From NCBI GenBank assembly GCA_029067895.1, contig JAIEDQ010000167.1:11302-48872 (forward strand): a DNA stretch of 37,571 nucleotides, in the 5' to 3' direction. The DNA is from Oscillospiraceae bacterium. Its GTDB lineage: Bacteria; Bacillota; Clostridia; Oscillospirales; Ruminococcaceae. Of this stretch, positions 16,555 to 23,841 are shown one piece after another. Numbering within the stretch: position 1 is the first letter of the stretch; every line of letters starts with the position of its first letter. A program made the translations under genes and the position numbers. The notes under the pieces are model-generated. The model saw only the letters and a list, made by a program, of their open reading frames with translations, had not been told where the DNA came from and searched no databases.

Positions 16555-18666
16555 ATGTTTGATAATCACAGAATTTTCAAGACCACCTATGCGGGCAGAG
16601 AAATGACAATCGAGACAGGCAAGACCTGCGAGCTTTCCAACGGTTCGTGCTGGGTTCGCTACGGCGAGACCGTTGTTATGGCTAACGTTACCGCAAGCGT
16701 TAAGCCCAGAGAGGGTATCGACTTTTTCCCTCTTTCCGTTGACTATGAGGAAAGACTTTATTCCGTGGGACGTATCCCCGGTTCGTTCATGAAAAGAGAG
16801 GGCAAGCCCAGCGAAAAGGCTATCCTTACTTCCAGAGTTGTTGACAGACCTATCCGTCCGCTTTTCCCCAAGGATATGAGAAACGACGTTTCCGTTGTAA
16901 TGACGGTGCTTTCGGTCGATCCCGATTATTCTCCCGAGATCTGCGGCATGATCGCAACTTCCGTTGCTATCTCCATTTCCGATATTCCTTGGAACGGTCC
17001 TATCGGCGGCATCAGCGTGGGACTTGTTGACGGCGAGATCGTACTTAATCCTACACTTGCTCAGCGCGAAAAGACCGATCTGAATCTTACCGTTGCGGGT
17101 ACAATGGAAAAGATCGTTATGATCGAAGCAGGCGCAAACGAAGTTGACGACGACACCATGCTGAAAGCTATCCTGACAGGTCACGAGGAGATCAAGAAGA
17201 TAGTTGCTTTCATTTCCGATATCCAGAAGGAGATCGGAAAGAAGAAGTTCGAGTTCGAGTCCATGGAGGTTGACCACGACCTGTTCGACGCTATCGAGGC
17301 TCTCGTCGGCGAAAAGGTAAAGGTTGCTCTCGACACAAACGACAAGAATATCCGTGAGGAGCGTCTCAATCCTATCAAGGACGAGGTTCACGAGAAGTTC
17401 GACGAGCAGTATCCCGAAAAGATTGCTATGATCGACGAGTGCATCTACAAGCTCCAGAAGAAAATTGTCAGAAACTGGCTCTATGAGGGCAAGCGCGTTG
17501 ACGGCAGAGGTATCGACGAAATTCGTCCCCTTGCCGCAGAAGTCGGAGTTCTTCCCAGAGTTCACGGTTCTGGTCTCTTCACAAGAGGTCAGACACAGGT
17601 TCTTACCGTTGCGACCCTCGGTCCCGTAAGCGATTCCCAGAGAATTGACGGTCTGGACGAAGAGGACAGCAAGAGATATATGCACCACTACAATTTCCCC
17701 TCATACTCCGTTGGCGAAACAAAGCCCAGCAGAGGTCCCGGACGTCGTGAGATCGGTCACGGCGCGCTTGCAGAAAGAGCTCTTGAGCCTGTAATCCCTC
17801 CCGTTGAGGAGTTCCCTTACGCTCTCAGACTTGTTTCCGAGGTTCTTTCTTCCAACGGCTCTACATCTCAGGGTTCTATATGCGGCTCCACACTTGCTCT
17901 TATGGACGCAGGCGTGCCTATCAAAGCTCCCGTTGCGGGTATTTCCTGCGGTCTTATCACAAGAGACGATGGCAGCTTCATGACAATGGTTGACATTCAG
18001 GGTCTTGAGGACTTCTTCGGCGACATGGACTTCAAGGTTGGCGGTACTCACAAGGGTATCACAGCTATTCAGGTGGATATCAAGGTTGACGGACTTACTC
18101 CCGAGATCATCAAGGAAGCCTTTGCGAAAACTCACAAGGCAAGAGACTATATACTTGACGAGATCATGCTGAAAGCTATTCCCGCTCCGAGACCGGAGGT
18201 TGGCAAGTATGCTCCCAAGATGCTCCAGACCAAGGTTCCCGTGGACAAGATCCGCGAGGTTATCGGTCAGGGCGGCAAGGTCATTCAGAAGATCTCCGCT
18301 GACTGCAACGTTAAGATCGACATCAACGACGACGGAAACGTATTCATTTCGGGTATCGACATGGACAACGCCAAGAAGGCTCTCCAGATCGTGGAGACCA
18401 TTGCAAACGACCCCGAGATCGGCGCTATCTACAAGGGCAAGGTCGTTCGCATAATGAACTTCGGTGCGTTCGTTGAGATCGCTCCCGGCAAGGACGGTCT
18501 GGTACACATCTCCAAGCTGGACAAGCAGCGCGTTGAAAAGGTTGAGGACGTTGTTTCCGTCGGCGACGAGATCGTTGTAAAGGTAATGGAGATAGACAGT
18601 CAGGGCAGGATCAATCTTTCCAGAAGAGACGCTCTTGCGGATATCGAGGCTAAGAAAAATAATTAA
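16555..18666 (+). CDS. pnp: Polyribonucleotide nucleotidyltransferase (PNPase)
   Basis: PNPase degrades RNA 3' to 5' using phosphate and is a core RNA-decay enzyme. The start at 16555 follows CAGGAGGAAAAAAT and yields [17 protein letters not shown], giving 703 residues, the usual length. The upstream extension has no ribosome site and runs through the leader hairpin. Two RNase PH domains flank an all-helical domain; the second contains [10 protein letters not shown]-like [18 protein letters not shown] and [25 protein letters not shown] domain ([20 protein letters not shown]) and an S1 domain ([31 protein letters not shown]) follow near the C-terminus. It is downstream of rpsO. Two long minus-strand frames over it are shadows. 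Confidence 0.98.
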   Translation: MFDNHRIFKTTYAGREMTIETGKTCELSNGSCWVRYGETVVMANVTASVKPREGIDFFPLSVDYEERLYSVGRIPGSFMKREGKPSEKAILTSRVVDRPIRPLFPKDMRNDVSVVMTVLSVDPDYSPEICGMIATSVAISISDIPWNGPIGGISVGLVDGEIVLNPTLAQREKTDLNLTVAGTMEKIVMIEAGANEVDDDTMLKAILTGHEEIKKIVAFISDIQKEIGKKKFEFESMEVDHDLFDAIEALVGEKVKVALDTNDKNIREERLNPIKDEVHEKFDEQYPEKIAMIDECIYKLQKKIVRNWLYEGKRVDGRGIDEIRPLAAEVGVLPRVHGSGLFTRGQTQVLTVATLGPVSDSQRIDGLDEEDSKRYMHHYNFPSYSVGETKPSRGPGRREIGHGALAERALEPVIPPVEEFPYALRLVSEVLSSNGSTSQGSICGSTLALMDAGVPIKAPVAGISCGLITRDDGSFMTMVDIQGLEDFFGDMDFKVGGTHKGITAIQVDIKVDGLTPEIIKEAFAKTHKARDYILDEIMLKAIPAPRPEVGKYAPKMLQTKVPVDKIREVIGQGGKVIQKISADCNVKIDINDDGNVFISGIDMDNAKKALQIVETIANDPEIGAIYKGKVVRIMNFGAFVEIAPGKDGLVHISKLDKQRVEKVEDVVSVGDEIVVKVMEIDSQGRINLSRRDALADIEAKKNN

Positions 18667-18673
18667 GTAATTT

Positions 18674-18721
18674 TTGCGGGACATGGGTATGGAGCTGTAC
18701 GGCTCAGCCATTGTCCCGCAA
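18674..18721 (+). terminator. Strong hairpin after pnp
   Basis: A 10-bp stem (18674-18683 with 18712-18721) continues inward through TGG/CCA and GAGC/GCTC. It begins 8 nt after the pnp stop. There is no long T-run after it, so it may mainly protect the pnp mRNA end, with termination at 18736-18778. Confidence 0.55.
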
Positions 18722-18735
18722 TTTATTGATAAACA

Positions 18736-18778
18736 AAAAACGCTTCTTTCAATCTGATTTCATGAAAGAAGCGTTTTT
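18736..18778. terminator. Bidirectional terminator between pnp and the CAP gene
   Basis: A5 plus CGCTTCTTTCA pairs with TGAAAGAAGCG plus T5 around an 11-nt loop. Both strands end in a T-run, so it can serve the convergent genes pnp and the CAP protein gene. Confidence 0.9.
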
Positions 18779-18831
18779 CGATTGAGTCTATAAATGGGGG
18801 TTCAGGCTGAAATTAAATACGCTGCGGAAAA

Positions 18832-19686
18832 TTATCCGATAAACATCTGGGTCCAGTAATTTCCGCCGGAAACATAACCAACGCCGATTTCCTTGTAGGA
18901 GGAGTTGAGAATGTTTGCTCTGTGACCCTCGGAGTTCATCCAGGCGTCAACTACCTTTTCGGGAGTGCTGTAGCCCATTGCAATGTTTTCGCCTGCGGTT
19001 CTGTAGCTTATACCGAAGGTCTTCATCATATCAAAGGGACTGCCGTATGTAGGCGAGGTGTGGCTGAAATAGTTTTTGTCCTTCATGTCCTGGGACTTTG
19101 CTCTTGCAACGCCGCTAAGCTCGGTGTTGAGCTTAAACGAGGAAAGACCGTACTCCGCGCGTATTTCGTTTACAAGCTCCACTACCTTTTTTTCGTAATC
19201 GGAAACGGTGCTGATGCTTGTGTCGGTATTGCCCGGAGTTGTTACGTTGCAGTTGCCGCCGGGACAATTATTGTCTGTCGGCTTCTGATAGCAGTTGCCG
19301 TCGGGACAATCATTGTCGGTCGGCTTCTGGAAGCAGTTGCCGTCGGGGCAGTAATTGTTATTCGGCTTCTGGGAGCAGCTGCCGTCCGTACAGTTATTGC
19401 CGCTGGGCTTCTGGGTATTGCCGGGCTTTTGGGCATTGCTGTTATTCTGGTTTCCCGTGCAGTCGGGAAGCGTTATTCCGTATTGTTTCAGAATGTCAAA
19501 ACAGGAAGAATAATTTTTGAACAGGCTGTTAATGTCATTGCTGCCAAGGTTTCCGCAGGATTTGGAATTGGAGACAATATATGTCTTTACTCCGCCGCAG
19601 TTAGCCGCGCTTGCGGGAACTGCTGTTCCTATTGCGATAGCTGCCGCTCCGACAGCGGCGATGGCGCATTTTAAAGTCCTTTTCAT
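18832..19686 (-). CDS. Secreted CAP/SCP-domain protein with Cys-rich tandem repeats
   Basis: The start at 19686 follows AGGAGG with 9-nt spacing; a longer frame to 19725 has no ribosome site. The 284-residue protein has a Sec signal peptide ending near ASA (residues 25-27). A domain with four cysteines (30, 44, 62, 76) follows, then four 14-residue repeats at about 98-146, each with a CxDGxC-type pair (C99/C104, C113/C118, C127/C132, C141/C146). A YkwD-type CAP domain spans about 163-284 with SHTSPTYGS, AGENIA and SEGHRANIL. Bacterial CAP proteins are secreted; their activity is mostly unknown. The paired cysteines suggest disulfides or metal binding, which is unusual for an anaerobe's secreted protein. 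Confidence 0.9.
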   Translation of the reverse strand: MKRTLKCAIAAVGAAAIAIGTAVPASAANCGGVKTYIVSNSKSCGNLGSNDINSLFKNYSSCFDILKQYGITLPDCTGNQNNSNAQKPGNTQKPSGNNCTDGSCSQKPNNNYCPDGNCFQKPTDNDCPDGNCYQKPTDNNCPGGNCNVTTPGNTDTSISTVSDYEKKVVELVNEIRAEYGLSSFKLNTELSGVARAKSQDMKDKNYFSHTSPTYGSPFDMMKTFGISYRTAGENIAMGYSTPEKVVDAWMNSEGHRANILNSSYKEIGVGYVSGGNYWTQMFIG

Positions 19687-19960
19687 TTTGTTATACCTCC
19701 TAAAACAAGTTTCCCTGAAAATCATTGGATTGCGGCAAACGTCCGACCGAACCGAGAAATATGCGGAGCATTCCGACCGCGTACAGCAAATCTCCTTTCA
19801 GATTTGTATTTCTCTTTTTCTCTTTCTCTTTCTTTTTATTCAGCCCGTTCTCCACGGCAGAAATGCACAAGTTTCCTCAAATTCGGATAAGAACTAAATT
19901 CTTTGACAGCATTTCAATGTTTTTCAGTAATTTGAAAGCCATTTAATTTCTCTGCTTTCT
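19687..19960 (-). promoter_or_regulatory. Long 5' leader of the CAP gene
   Basis: The promoter at 19967-19995 predicts a leader of about 275 nt. It contains a possible small ORF of 21 codons (19877-19942, ATG to TGA, weak ribosome site), a purine-rich tract made of GAAAGA-like units (about 19810-19840), and a hairpin AAATCT/AGATTT close to 19790-19807. I could not match it to a known riboswitch. It may be post-transcriptionally regulated or simply long. Confidence 0.45.
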
Positions 19961-19966
19961 GTATAT

Positions 19967-19995
19967 ATTATATCTTGTATTTAGGAAAATTTCAA
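19967..19995 (-). promoter_or_regulatory. CAP gene promoter
   Basis: On the minus strand TTGAAA (19995-19990) and TATAAT (19972-19967) have a 17-bp spacer. It is the only strong promoter upstream of the CAP gene. Confidence 0.75.
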
Positions 19996-20051
19996 GCCAC
20001 AATATATGGGAATGTTATTGGAATTTCCTTTATCGGAAGCAATTTTCTCAA

Positions 20052-20197
20052 AAGCGTAAGTTTGCCTGACTACGCTTCGGAAATATGGATACCGCGCCGC
20101 ATAAACGCTTCATATTTGGCGGCATGAAGCGTTTATACGGCGCGGTTTGCGGTGTGCTGACACTATCCGAAAGATTCGGTCTGCAAAGTGTCGGCAC
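20052..20197. other. Array of three strong hairpins downstream of tetR
   Basis: Three inverted repeats stand in a row in the roughly 200 nt between the tetR stop and the CAP promoter. They are 20052-20077 (7-bp arms extended by GT/AC), 20091-20146 (22 bp of pairing with one mismatch, 10-nt loop), and 20154-20197 (GTGC/GCAC, GACACT/AGTGTC and CCGAA/TTCGG). None is followed by a clear T-run on either strand, though the first has CTTTT after it on the minus strand. They could end tetR transcription together or be a small RNA. No gene is seen here. Confidence 0.6.
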
Positions 20198-20200
20198 ATT

Positions 20201-20821
20201 CTAATTATTTTCGGGCGGTGTGAAAAGGAAATCGAAGCTGCCCTTTTCGGTTTTCAGACAGGTCTCAAGCACGTTTGCGTACAGCCTGAGCTTGCGGTAG
20301 GTGCTTTCGCTGTCGGCAGGGAAGAACGAGATGTCCAGCAGAAAGGTGAGCATGGCGACTATCATTTCCGCACTCTCCTTAGGCGCTTCAGTGTGTATGG
20401 AGCCGTCCGCCTGACCCTCGGCAAGTATGGCGGTAAGTATTGGCGACACAGTCTTTATCGCCGTCATCATCATCTTGTGGTGGAGCAGCAGGTCGTCCTG
20501 AACGTGGAGGGGCAGGATAACGTTCTTGCTGCTGTCTCTGAACTCCTCGGCAAGTATCGAACGGAACAGGGTCTTTAGCTTTTCCATGACGGAGCTTTGT
20601 CCGCCTGCGTTTGCAAAATATTCCCTTATCGCTAAGGAGTAGCTCCGCTCGATAACGGCGTCGATTATCTCGTCTTTGCTTTTGAAGTAATAATATATGC
20701 TGCCCTTGCCTATGCCCGCGTTTTTGGCGATCATGTCAACGGTTATATCCCGAACGGGATTTGTCATTCCGCACATAAGCTCCTCGGCGGAATTTAAAAT
20801 TATATCGGTTTTATTTTTCAT
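20201..20821 (-). CDS. TetR-family transcriptional regulator
   Basis: The 206-residue protein has the TetR layout. The N-terminal helix-turn-helix spans about residues 8-55 (DIILNSAEELM, then DITVDMIAKNAGIGKGSIYYYFKSKDEIIDAVIE), and a helical ligand-binding domain of about 150 residues follows. Divergent transcription from the hydrolase/condensation operon and two palindromes at that operon's promoter (21044-21059, 21085-21101) make it the likely repressor. Many TetR proteins next to acyl-activation genes sense acyl-CoA or lipids, so its ligand could be a pathway product or substrate; this is inference. It has its own promoter and a structured leader of about 165 nt. Confidence 0.92.
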   Translation of the reverse strand: MKNKTDIILNSAEELMCGMTNPVRDITVDMIAKNAGIGKGSIYYYFKSKDEIIDAVIERSYSLAIREYFANAGGQSSVMEKLKTLFRSILAEEFRDSSKNVILPLHVQDDLLLHHKMMMTAIKTVSPILTAILAEGQADGSIHTEAPKESAEMIVAMLTFLLDISFFPADSESTYRKLRLYANVLETCLKTEKGSFDFLFTPPENN

Positions 20822-20863
20822 TTCCGTCCTCCGTTTTCAGGTATGGAGTAATTTATGGCAATG

Positions 20864-20950
20864 CCGCACAGAAACGCGCTTGTTCAGTCCAAGACCGAAC
20901 GTCGGATTTTTTGTCAGATGCTGTCAAAAAATCCTCAGGCAGATGTGCGG
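20864..20950 (-). promoter_or_regulatory. Three-way-junction RNA in the tetR leader
   Basis: A perfect 7-bp stem (20864-20870 with 20944-20950) encloses two hairpins. One is 20882-20889/20893-20900, with 8 bp including one G-U pair. The other is 20904-20913/20925-20934, a perfect 10-bp stem with a CAG/CTG inner stem. It lies between the tetR promoter and start codon, ending about 40 nt before the ATG. No T-run follows. It may set tetR mRNA stability or translation; no known class is recognised. Confidence 0.5.
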
Positions 20951-20990
20951 GAAAAGCGTTAGCTATCCTTTGGAAATATTGCTGTATATT

Positions 20991-21019
20991 ATTGTAGCAC
21001 AAAAAAAATCTTTTTTCAA
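20991..21019 (-). promoter_or_regulatory. tetR promoter
   Basis: On the minus strand TTGAAA (21019-21014) and TACAAT (20996-20991) have a 17-bp spacer. It diverges from the operon promoter; operator 1 lies about 27 bp upstream of its -35. Confidence 0.7.
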
Positions 21020-21043
21020 TAGAAAATTTAGTCAAAAAGTAAG

Positions 21044-21072
21044 TTGACCGCCGGTCGAAAAAATGGTATAAT
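21044..21072 (+). promoter_or_regulatory. Promoter of the condensation/ligase operon
   Basis: TTGACC (21044-21049) and TATAAT (21067-21072) have a 17-bp spacer, close to consensus. The -35 hexamer is embedded in operator 1. Transcription should start near 21079, leaving a leader of about 100 nt. Confidence 0.85.
21046..21056. promoter_or_regulatory. TetR operator 1
   Basis: The palindrome GACCGCCGGTC (5-bp arms, one central base) covers the end of the -35 element and early spacer of the operon promoter. It is flanked by TT and GAA, matching operator 2. Binding would block RNA polymerase. Confidence 0.75.
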
Positions 21073-21084
21073 TAGCTAAAGAAA

Positions 21085-21101
21085 TTCGACCGACAGTCGA
21101 A
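21085..21101. promoter_or_regulatory. TetR operator 2
   Basis: The palindrome TTCGACCGACAGTCGAA has 6-bp arms TTCGAC/GTCGAA. Its core GACCGACAGTC matches operator 1 at 9 of 11 positions. It lies in the early transcribed region, 42 bp centre to centre from operator 1, close to four helical turns, so two dimers could bind one face. Confidence 0.75.
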
Positions 21102-21162
21102 AATCCGCGCACTATAGCATAAACCATCGGAAAATCCAAAAAAACGTCGGGAAAGGAGGACT

Positions 21163-21184
21163 CATTTTCTCACAGGAGAAAATG
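21163..21184 (+). promoter_or_regulatory. Hairpin over the first start codon of the hydrolase gene
   Basis: CATTTTCTC (21163-21171) and GAGAAAATG (21176-21184) form a perfect 9-bp stem with loop ACAG. It buries a short-spaced AGGAG and the ATG at 21182. A stronger AAGGAGG (21153-21159) lies just upstream. With the hairpin folded, that site is about 12 nt in effective distance from the ATG at 21194. Confidence 0.6.
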
Positions 21185-22150
21185 GTCGCAAACATGAAAA
21201 AAGTACTTTTCGGAGCAGCTGCCATAGGAACGGCAGCATTGGGAACAGCCTGTACGGCGGGTGCGGTTACCCTTTTTAACAGGGTGATCCCGCGTCAGGA
21301 CGTTTTAAGAGTTGACCTTAACGAAATGGCTGACATGGCTAAATGGGAGGAATACAAGAAGATAATCACTCCCAGCAAGGAATGGCTTTTGGCTCAGCCG
21401 CTGGAGCATCTCACTATCACTTCCCGCGACGGGCTTACGCTTCACGGCGATTTCCTTTCTGCCGAATATCAGACCAACAAGCTTGCAATATGCGGTCACG
21501 GCTACACAGGCTGCGGTCTTAAGGACTGCGCCGCTATCTCGGTTTTTTTCCACAAAATGGGGTATAATTGTCTTATAGTGGATCACAGGGCGCACGGAAA
21601 AAGTGAGGGAGACTACGTTGGCTTCGGCATCCTTGACAGGTACGATATGAAAGCTTGGGTTGACTGCATGGAGCGCAGATTTGAGGGCAACGCGGAGATA
21701 GTCCTTTACGGCGTGTCTATGGGCGCAACTATCGCGCTTATGACTGCGGGACTTTCAAGCCTGTCACGGTGCGTAAAGGCTGTAATCGCGGACTGCGCAT
21801 TTACCTCTCCTTACGACGTTTTTGCACATATACTCAAAAGAGACTACCACCTGCCGCCTTTCCCCATAATGAATATAAACGAGGCAATGTGCCGTTCTAA
21901 AGCGGGCTACGGCTTCAAGGATTACTCCACTCTCGACGCGGTGCGCTCGACGGGTATCCCGATACTGTTCATTCACGGCAGGGAGGACGATTTCGTCCCG
22001 CTTTGGATGTCGGAGGAAAACTACAAGGTCTGCCGTTCAGCCAAGGATATTCTTATTGTTGACAACGCGGCGCACGCGGCTTCCTACTACGAGAGCAGGG
22101 AAACCTACGAAGCAAAGGTCAGAAGCTTTCTTGAAAAATACGTCGGATAA
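21182..22150 (+). CDS. Alpha/beta hydrolase, membrane-anchored
   Basis: This serine hydrolase has a hydrophobic N-terminus (MKKVLFGAAAIGTAALGTACTAGAV) that is probably a membrane anchor. The catalytic core includes the oxyanion-region motif GHGYTG, nucleophile elbow YGVSMGAT (Ser at about residue 179), acidic residue in HGREDDFVP and the His in NAAHAAS, so the triad looks complete. Starts at 21182 (short-spaced ribosome site inside a hairpin) and 21194 are both possible; the latter gives 318 residues. It is the first gene of the TetR-controlled operon, 20 nt before the condensation gene. It could act as an external thioesterase releasing a carrier-bound product, or as a lipase; the substrate is unknown. 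Confidence 0.9.
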   Translation: MVANMKKVLFGAAAIGTAALGTACTAGAVTLFNRVIPRQDVLRVDLNEMADMAKWEEYKKIITPSKEWLLAQPLEHLTITSRDGLTLHGDFLSAEYQTNKLAICGHGYTGCGLKDCAAISVFFHKMGYNCLIVDHRAHGKSEGDYVGFGILDRYDMKAWVDCMERRFEGNAEIVLYGVSMGATIALMTAGLSSLSRCVKAVIADCAFTSPYDVFAHILKRDYHLPPFPIMNINEAMCRSKAGYGFKDYSTLDAVRSTGIPILFIHGREDDFVPLWMSEENYKVCRSAKDILIVDNAAHAASYYESRETYEAKVRSFLEKYVG

Positions 22151-22170
22151 GTTGATAACGGAGGTTTAAT

Positions 22171-23577
22171 ATGAAAGAGATCAATATCAACGGCGCGGTC
22201 ATGAAATGCTACCCGCTCTGCGCCGCACAGAGGCTTCACAATTACACTATCAAGTTTTGTCCCACACAGGTGCTTTGTATCGGCACTGGTCTGTACGTTC
22301 AGCAGGACGTTGACTTCTCGGTGCTGAAACAGGCGATCTATAAGGGCTACGAAATGTTTGAAACAATGCGTCTGAGATTTGTTCAGGACGAGGAGGGCGA
22401 GGTCTATCAGTACATTTCTCCCTTTGAGGAGAGGGAAATTCCCTTTGTGGATTTCTCCACATGGAACGAAGAGGACGCTCACAACGAAATGCGTAAATGG
22501 ACAGCGATCCCTTTTGCGCGGTTCAATTCACCCATGAACCAGGTGGTCATGGTAAAGCTCCCCGGCGGCTACAACGGCATTTATCTTAAAACAGACCACA
22601 TGACTATGGATTCAAGCTCCATTATCGGCTTCAATAAAATAGTGCTTCAGACATACTGTTCGATGATGTACGACTATGAAAAGCCCGCGCCGATGCGTTC
22701 CTATATCGCGCAGCTTGAAAAGGATCTGGCGTACGAGGCAGGCTCTCCTTTGAAAAAGAAGGACGAGGAATACTGGGACAGCGTTATCTCCGAAAGTGAG
22801 CCTATGTACACAGACTTTGCGGGACAGGGACGGCTTCTTACACAGCGGCGGGAAAACAACAATCCCGACCAGCGTTACGCTATGGTAATATCAAAAAGCC
22901 CCGTTGCTTCCATATCGGTTTTTCCTCTTGAAAAGGAAGCTTCAATGCGGCTGATAAAATTCTGCGAGCTGTACAGAGTGCCTATGGCTTGTCTGCTGCT
23001 TATGGGTCTGCGAACCGTTCTTTCAAAGTTCAACGACAACGAAAAGGACGTTTCCGTAAAGACCTGCGTATCCCGACGGGGTACGGTCGCGGAAAAATAC
23101 TGCGGCGGCACGAGAATACACTTTTTCCCCATGCGTACCGTTATGGAGCCTGAAATGACGTTCCTTGACGGAATAAAAATGATACAGACGGAGCAGAACA
23201 AGATATTCCGTCACGTTAATTTTGACCCTATCGAAATGACAATGAAGCGCAATAAGCACTGGAACATTACCCCCGGTTCAAGCTATGAGAGCATTTCGCT
23301 GACATATCAGCCCCTTACCTCTCAGAAAGCCTCCGAGGATATGCCCGACATTCCCTATAAGAGTATGTGGTACACCAACGGCGTTGCGGGTCAGCCGCTG
23401 TATCTTACGGTAATGCACCGTCCCGAGGACAACGGTCTGAACTTCAATTTCGAGTACCGCGTAGACGCTGTTTCCAAAGAGGAAATGGAATATTTTTACT
23501 ATTACCTCTGCCGCGTGCTTTTCAGAGGCATAGAGGACGAAAACCGCACTATCGGCGAAATACTTGACATGATATGA
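22171..23577 (+). CDS. Stand-alone condensation-domain protein (NRPS C-domain-like acyltransferase)
   Basis: At 468 residues this is the size of one condensation domain, with no fused adenylation or carrier domain. It starts with MKCYPLCAAQRL, the C1-type region. The active-site motif is D142-H143-M-T-M-D147-S148 in place of the usual HHxxxDG: the catalytic second His and the Asp are kept, the first His is Asp and the final Gly is Ser. MYTDFAGQG resembles the YxDFAxW motif. Such domains join a carrier-bound acyl group to an amine or alcohol. With the carrier protein and ligase genes that follow, it should form the central step of a small conjugate-forming pathway. CGGAGG precedes the ATG. Confidence 0.8.
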   Translation: MKEININGAVMKCYPLCAAQRLHNYTIKFCPTQVLCIGTGLYVQQDVDFSVLKQAIYKGYEMFETMRLRFVQDEEGEVYQYISPFEEREIPFVDFSTWNEEDAHNEMRKWTAIPFARFNSPMNQVVMVKLPGGYNGIYLKTDHMTMDSSSIIGFNKIVLQTYCSMMYDYEKPAPMRSYIAQLEKDLAYEAGSPLKKKDEEYWDSVISESEPMYTDFAGQGRLLTQRRENNNPDQRYAMVISKSPVASISVFPLEKEASMRLIKFCELYRVPMACLLLMGLRTVLSKFNDNEKDVSVKTCVSRRGTVAEKYCGGTRIHFFPMRTVMEPEMTFLDGIKMIQTEQNKIFRHVNFDPIEMTMKRNKHWNITPGSSYESISLTYQPLTSQKASEDMPDIPYKSMWYTNGVAGQPLYLTVMHRPEDNGLNFNFEYRVDAVSKEEMEYFYYYLCRVLFRGIEDENRTIGEILDMI

Positions 23578-23609
23578 TCAATTAAAATAATTTTGAGGAG
23601 GACACGAAA

Positions 23610-23840
23610 ATGCTTGAAAAGATCAAGGAGCTTATCTGCAATTACGTTGAGGTAAACCCGGAGGACATTACCGAGGATTCCCGCTTTATCGAGGACTTGG
23701 GCTTCAATTCCTACGACTTTATAAGTATGCTGGGAGATCTGGAAACAGAGCTGGAAGTTACGGTCGATGAGAACGAGATCATGGAAATCCACACCGTAGG
23801 AGAAGCCGTTAAGTATCTCAATAAATTAAAGGAGAATTGA
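23610..23840 (+). CDS. Stand-alone acyl/peptidyl carrier protein
   Basis: The 76-residue acidic protein has the four-helix carrier pattern: MLEKIKELICNYVEVNPEDITEDSRFIEDLGFNSYDFISMLGDLETEL. Ser34 in GFNSYDF is the expected phosphopantetheine site, though the usual GxDSL reads FNSYD. It needs a phosphopantetheinyl transferase, which is not in the window. The ATG follows GAGGAGGACACGAAA. Its stop lies one base before the ligase start, so the two proteins are translated together, as expected of a carrier and its loading enzyme. It is distinct from the fatty-acid AcpP by context, not by sequence alone. Confidence 0.9.
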   Translation: MLEKIKELICNYVEVNPEDITEDSRFIEDLGFNSYDFISMLGDLETELEVTVDENEIMEIHTVGEAVKYLNKLKEN

Positions 23841-23841
23841 A

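Noticed and set aside
16537-18711. Two long minus-strand frames opposite pnp
   Set aside because: They are antisense to a complete, highly conserved pnp gene and resemble no protein family.
19250-19400. Regularly repeated DNA units of about 42 bp
   Set aside because: At first sight CRISPR-like, but the period is 14 codons, the units are in frame and encode the Cys-rich repeats of the CAP protein; there are no unique spacers.
19687-19960. c-di-AMP (ydaO) riboswitch in the CAP leader
   Set aside because: The class often controls wall hydrolases and a GGAGAAC...GGGCTGAAT stretch looked similar, but the conserved 3' half of the class is missing.
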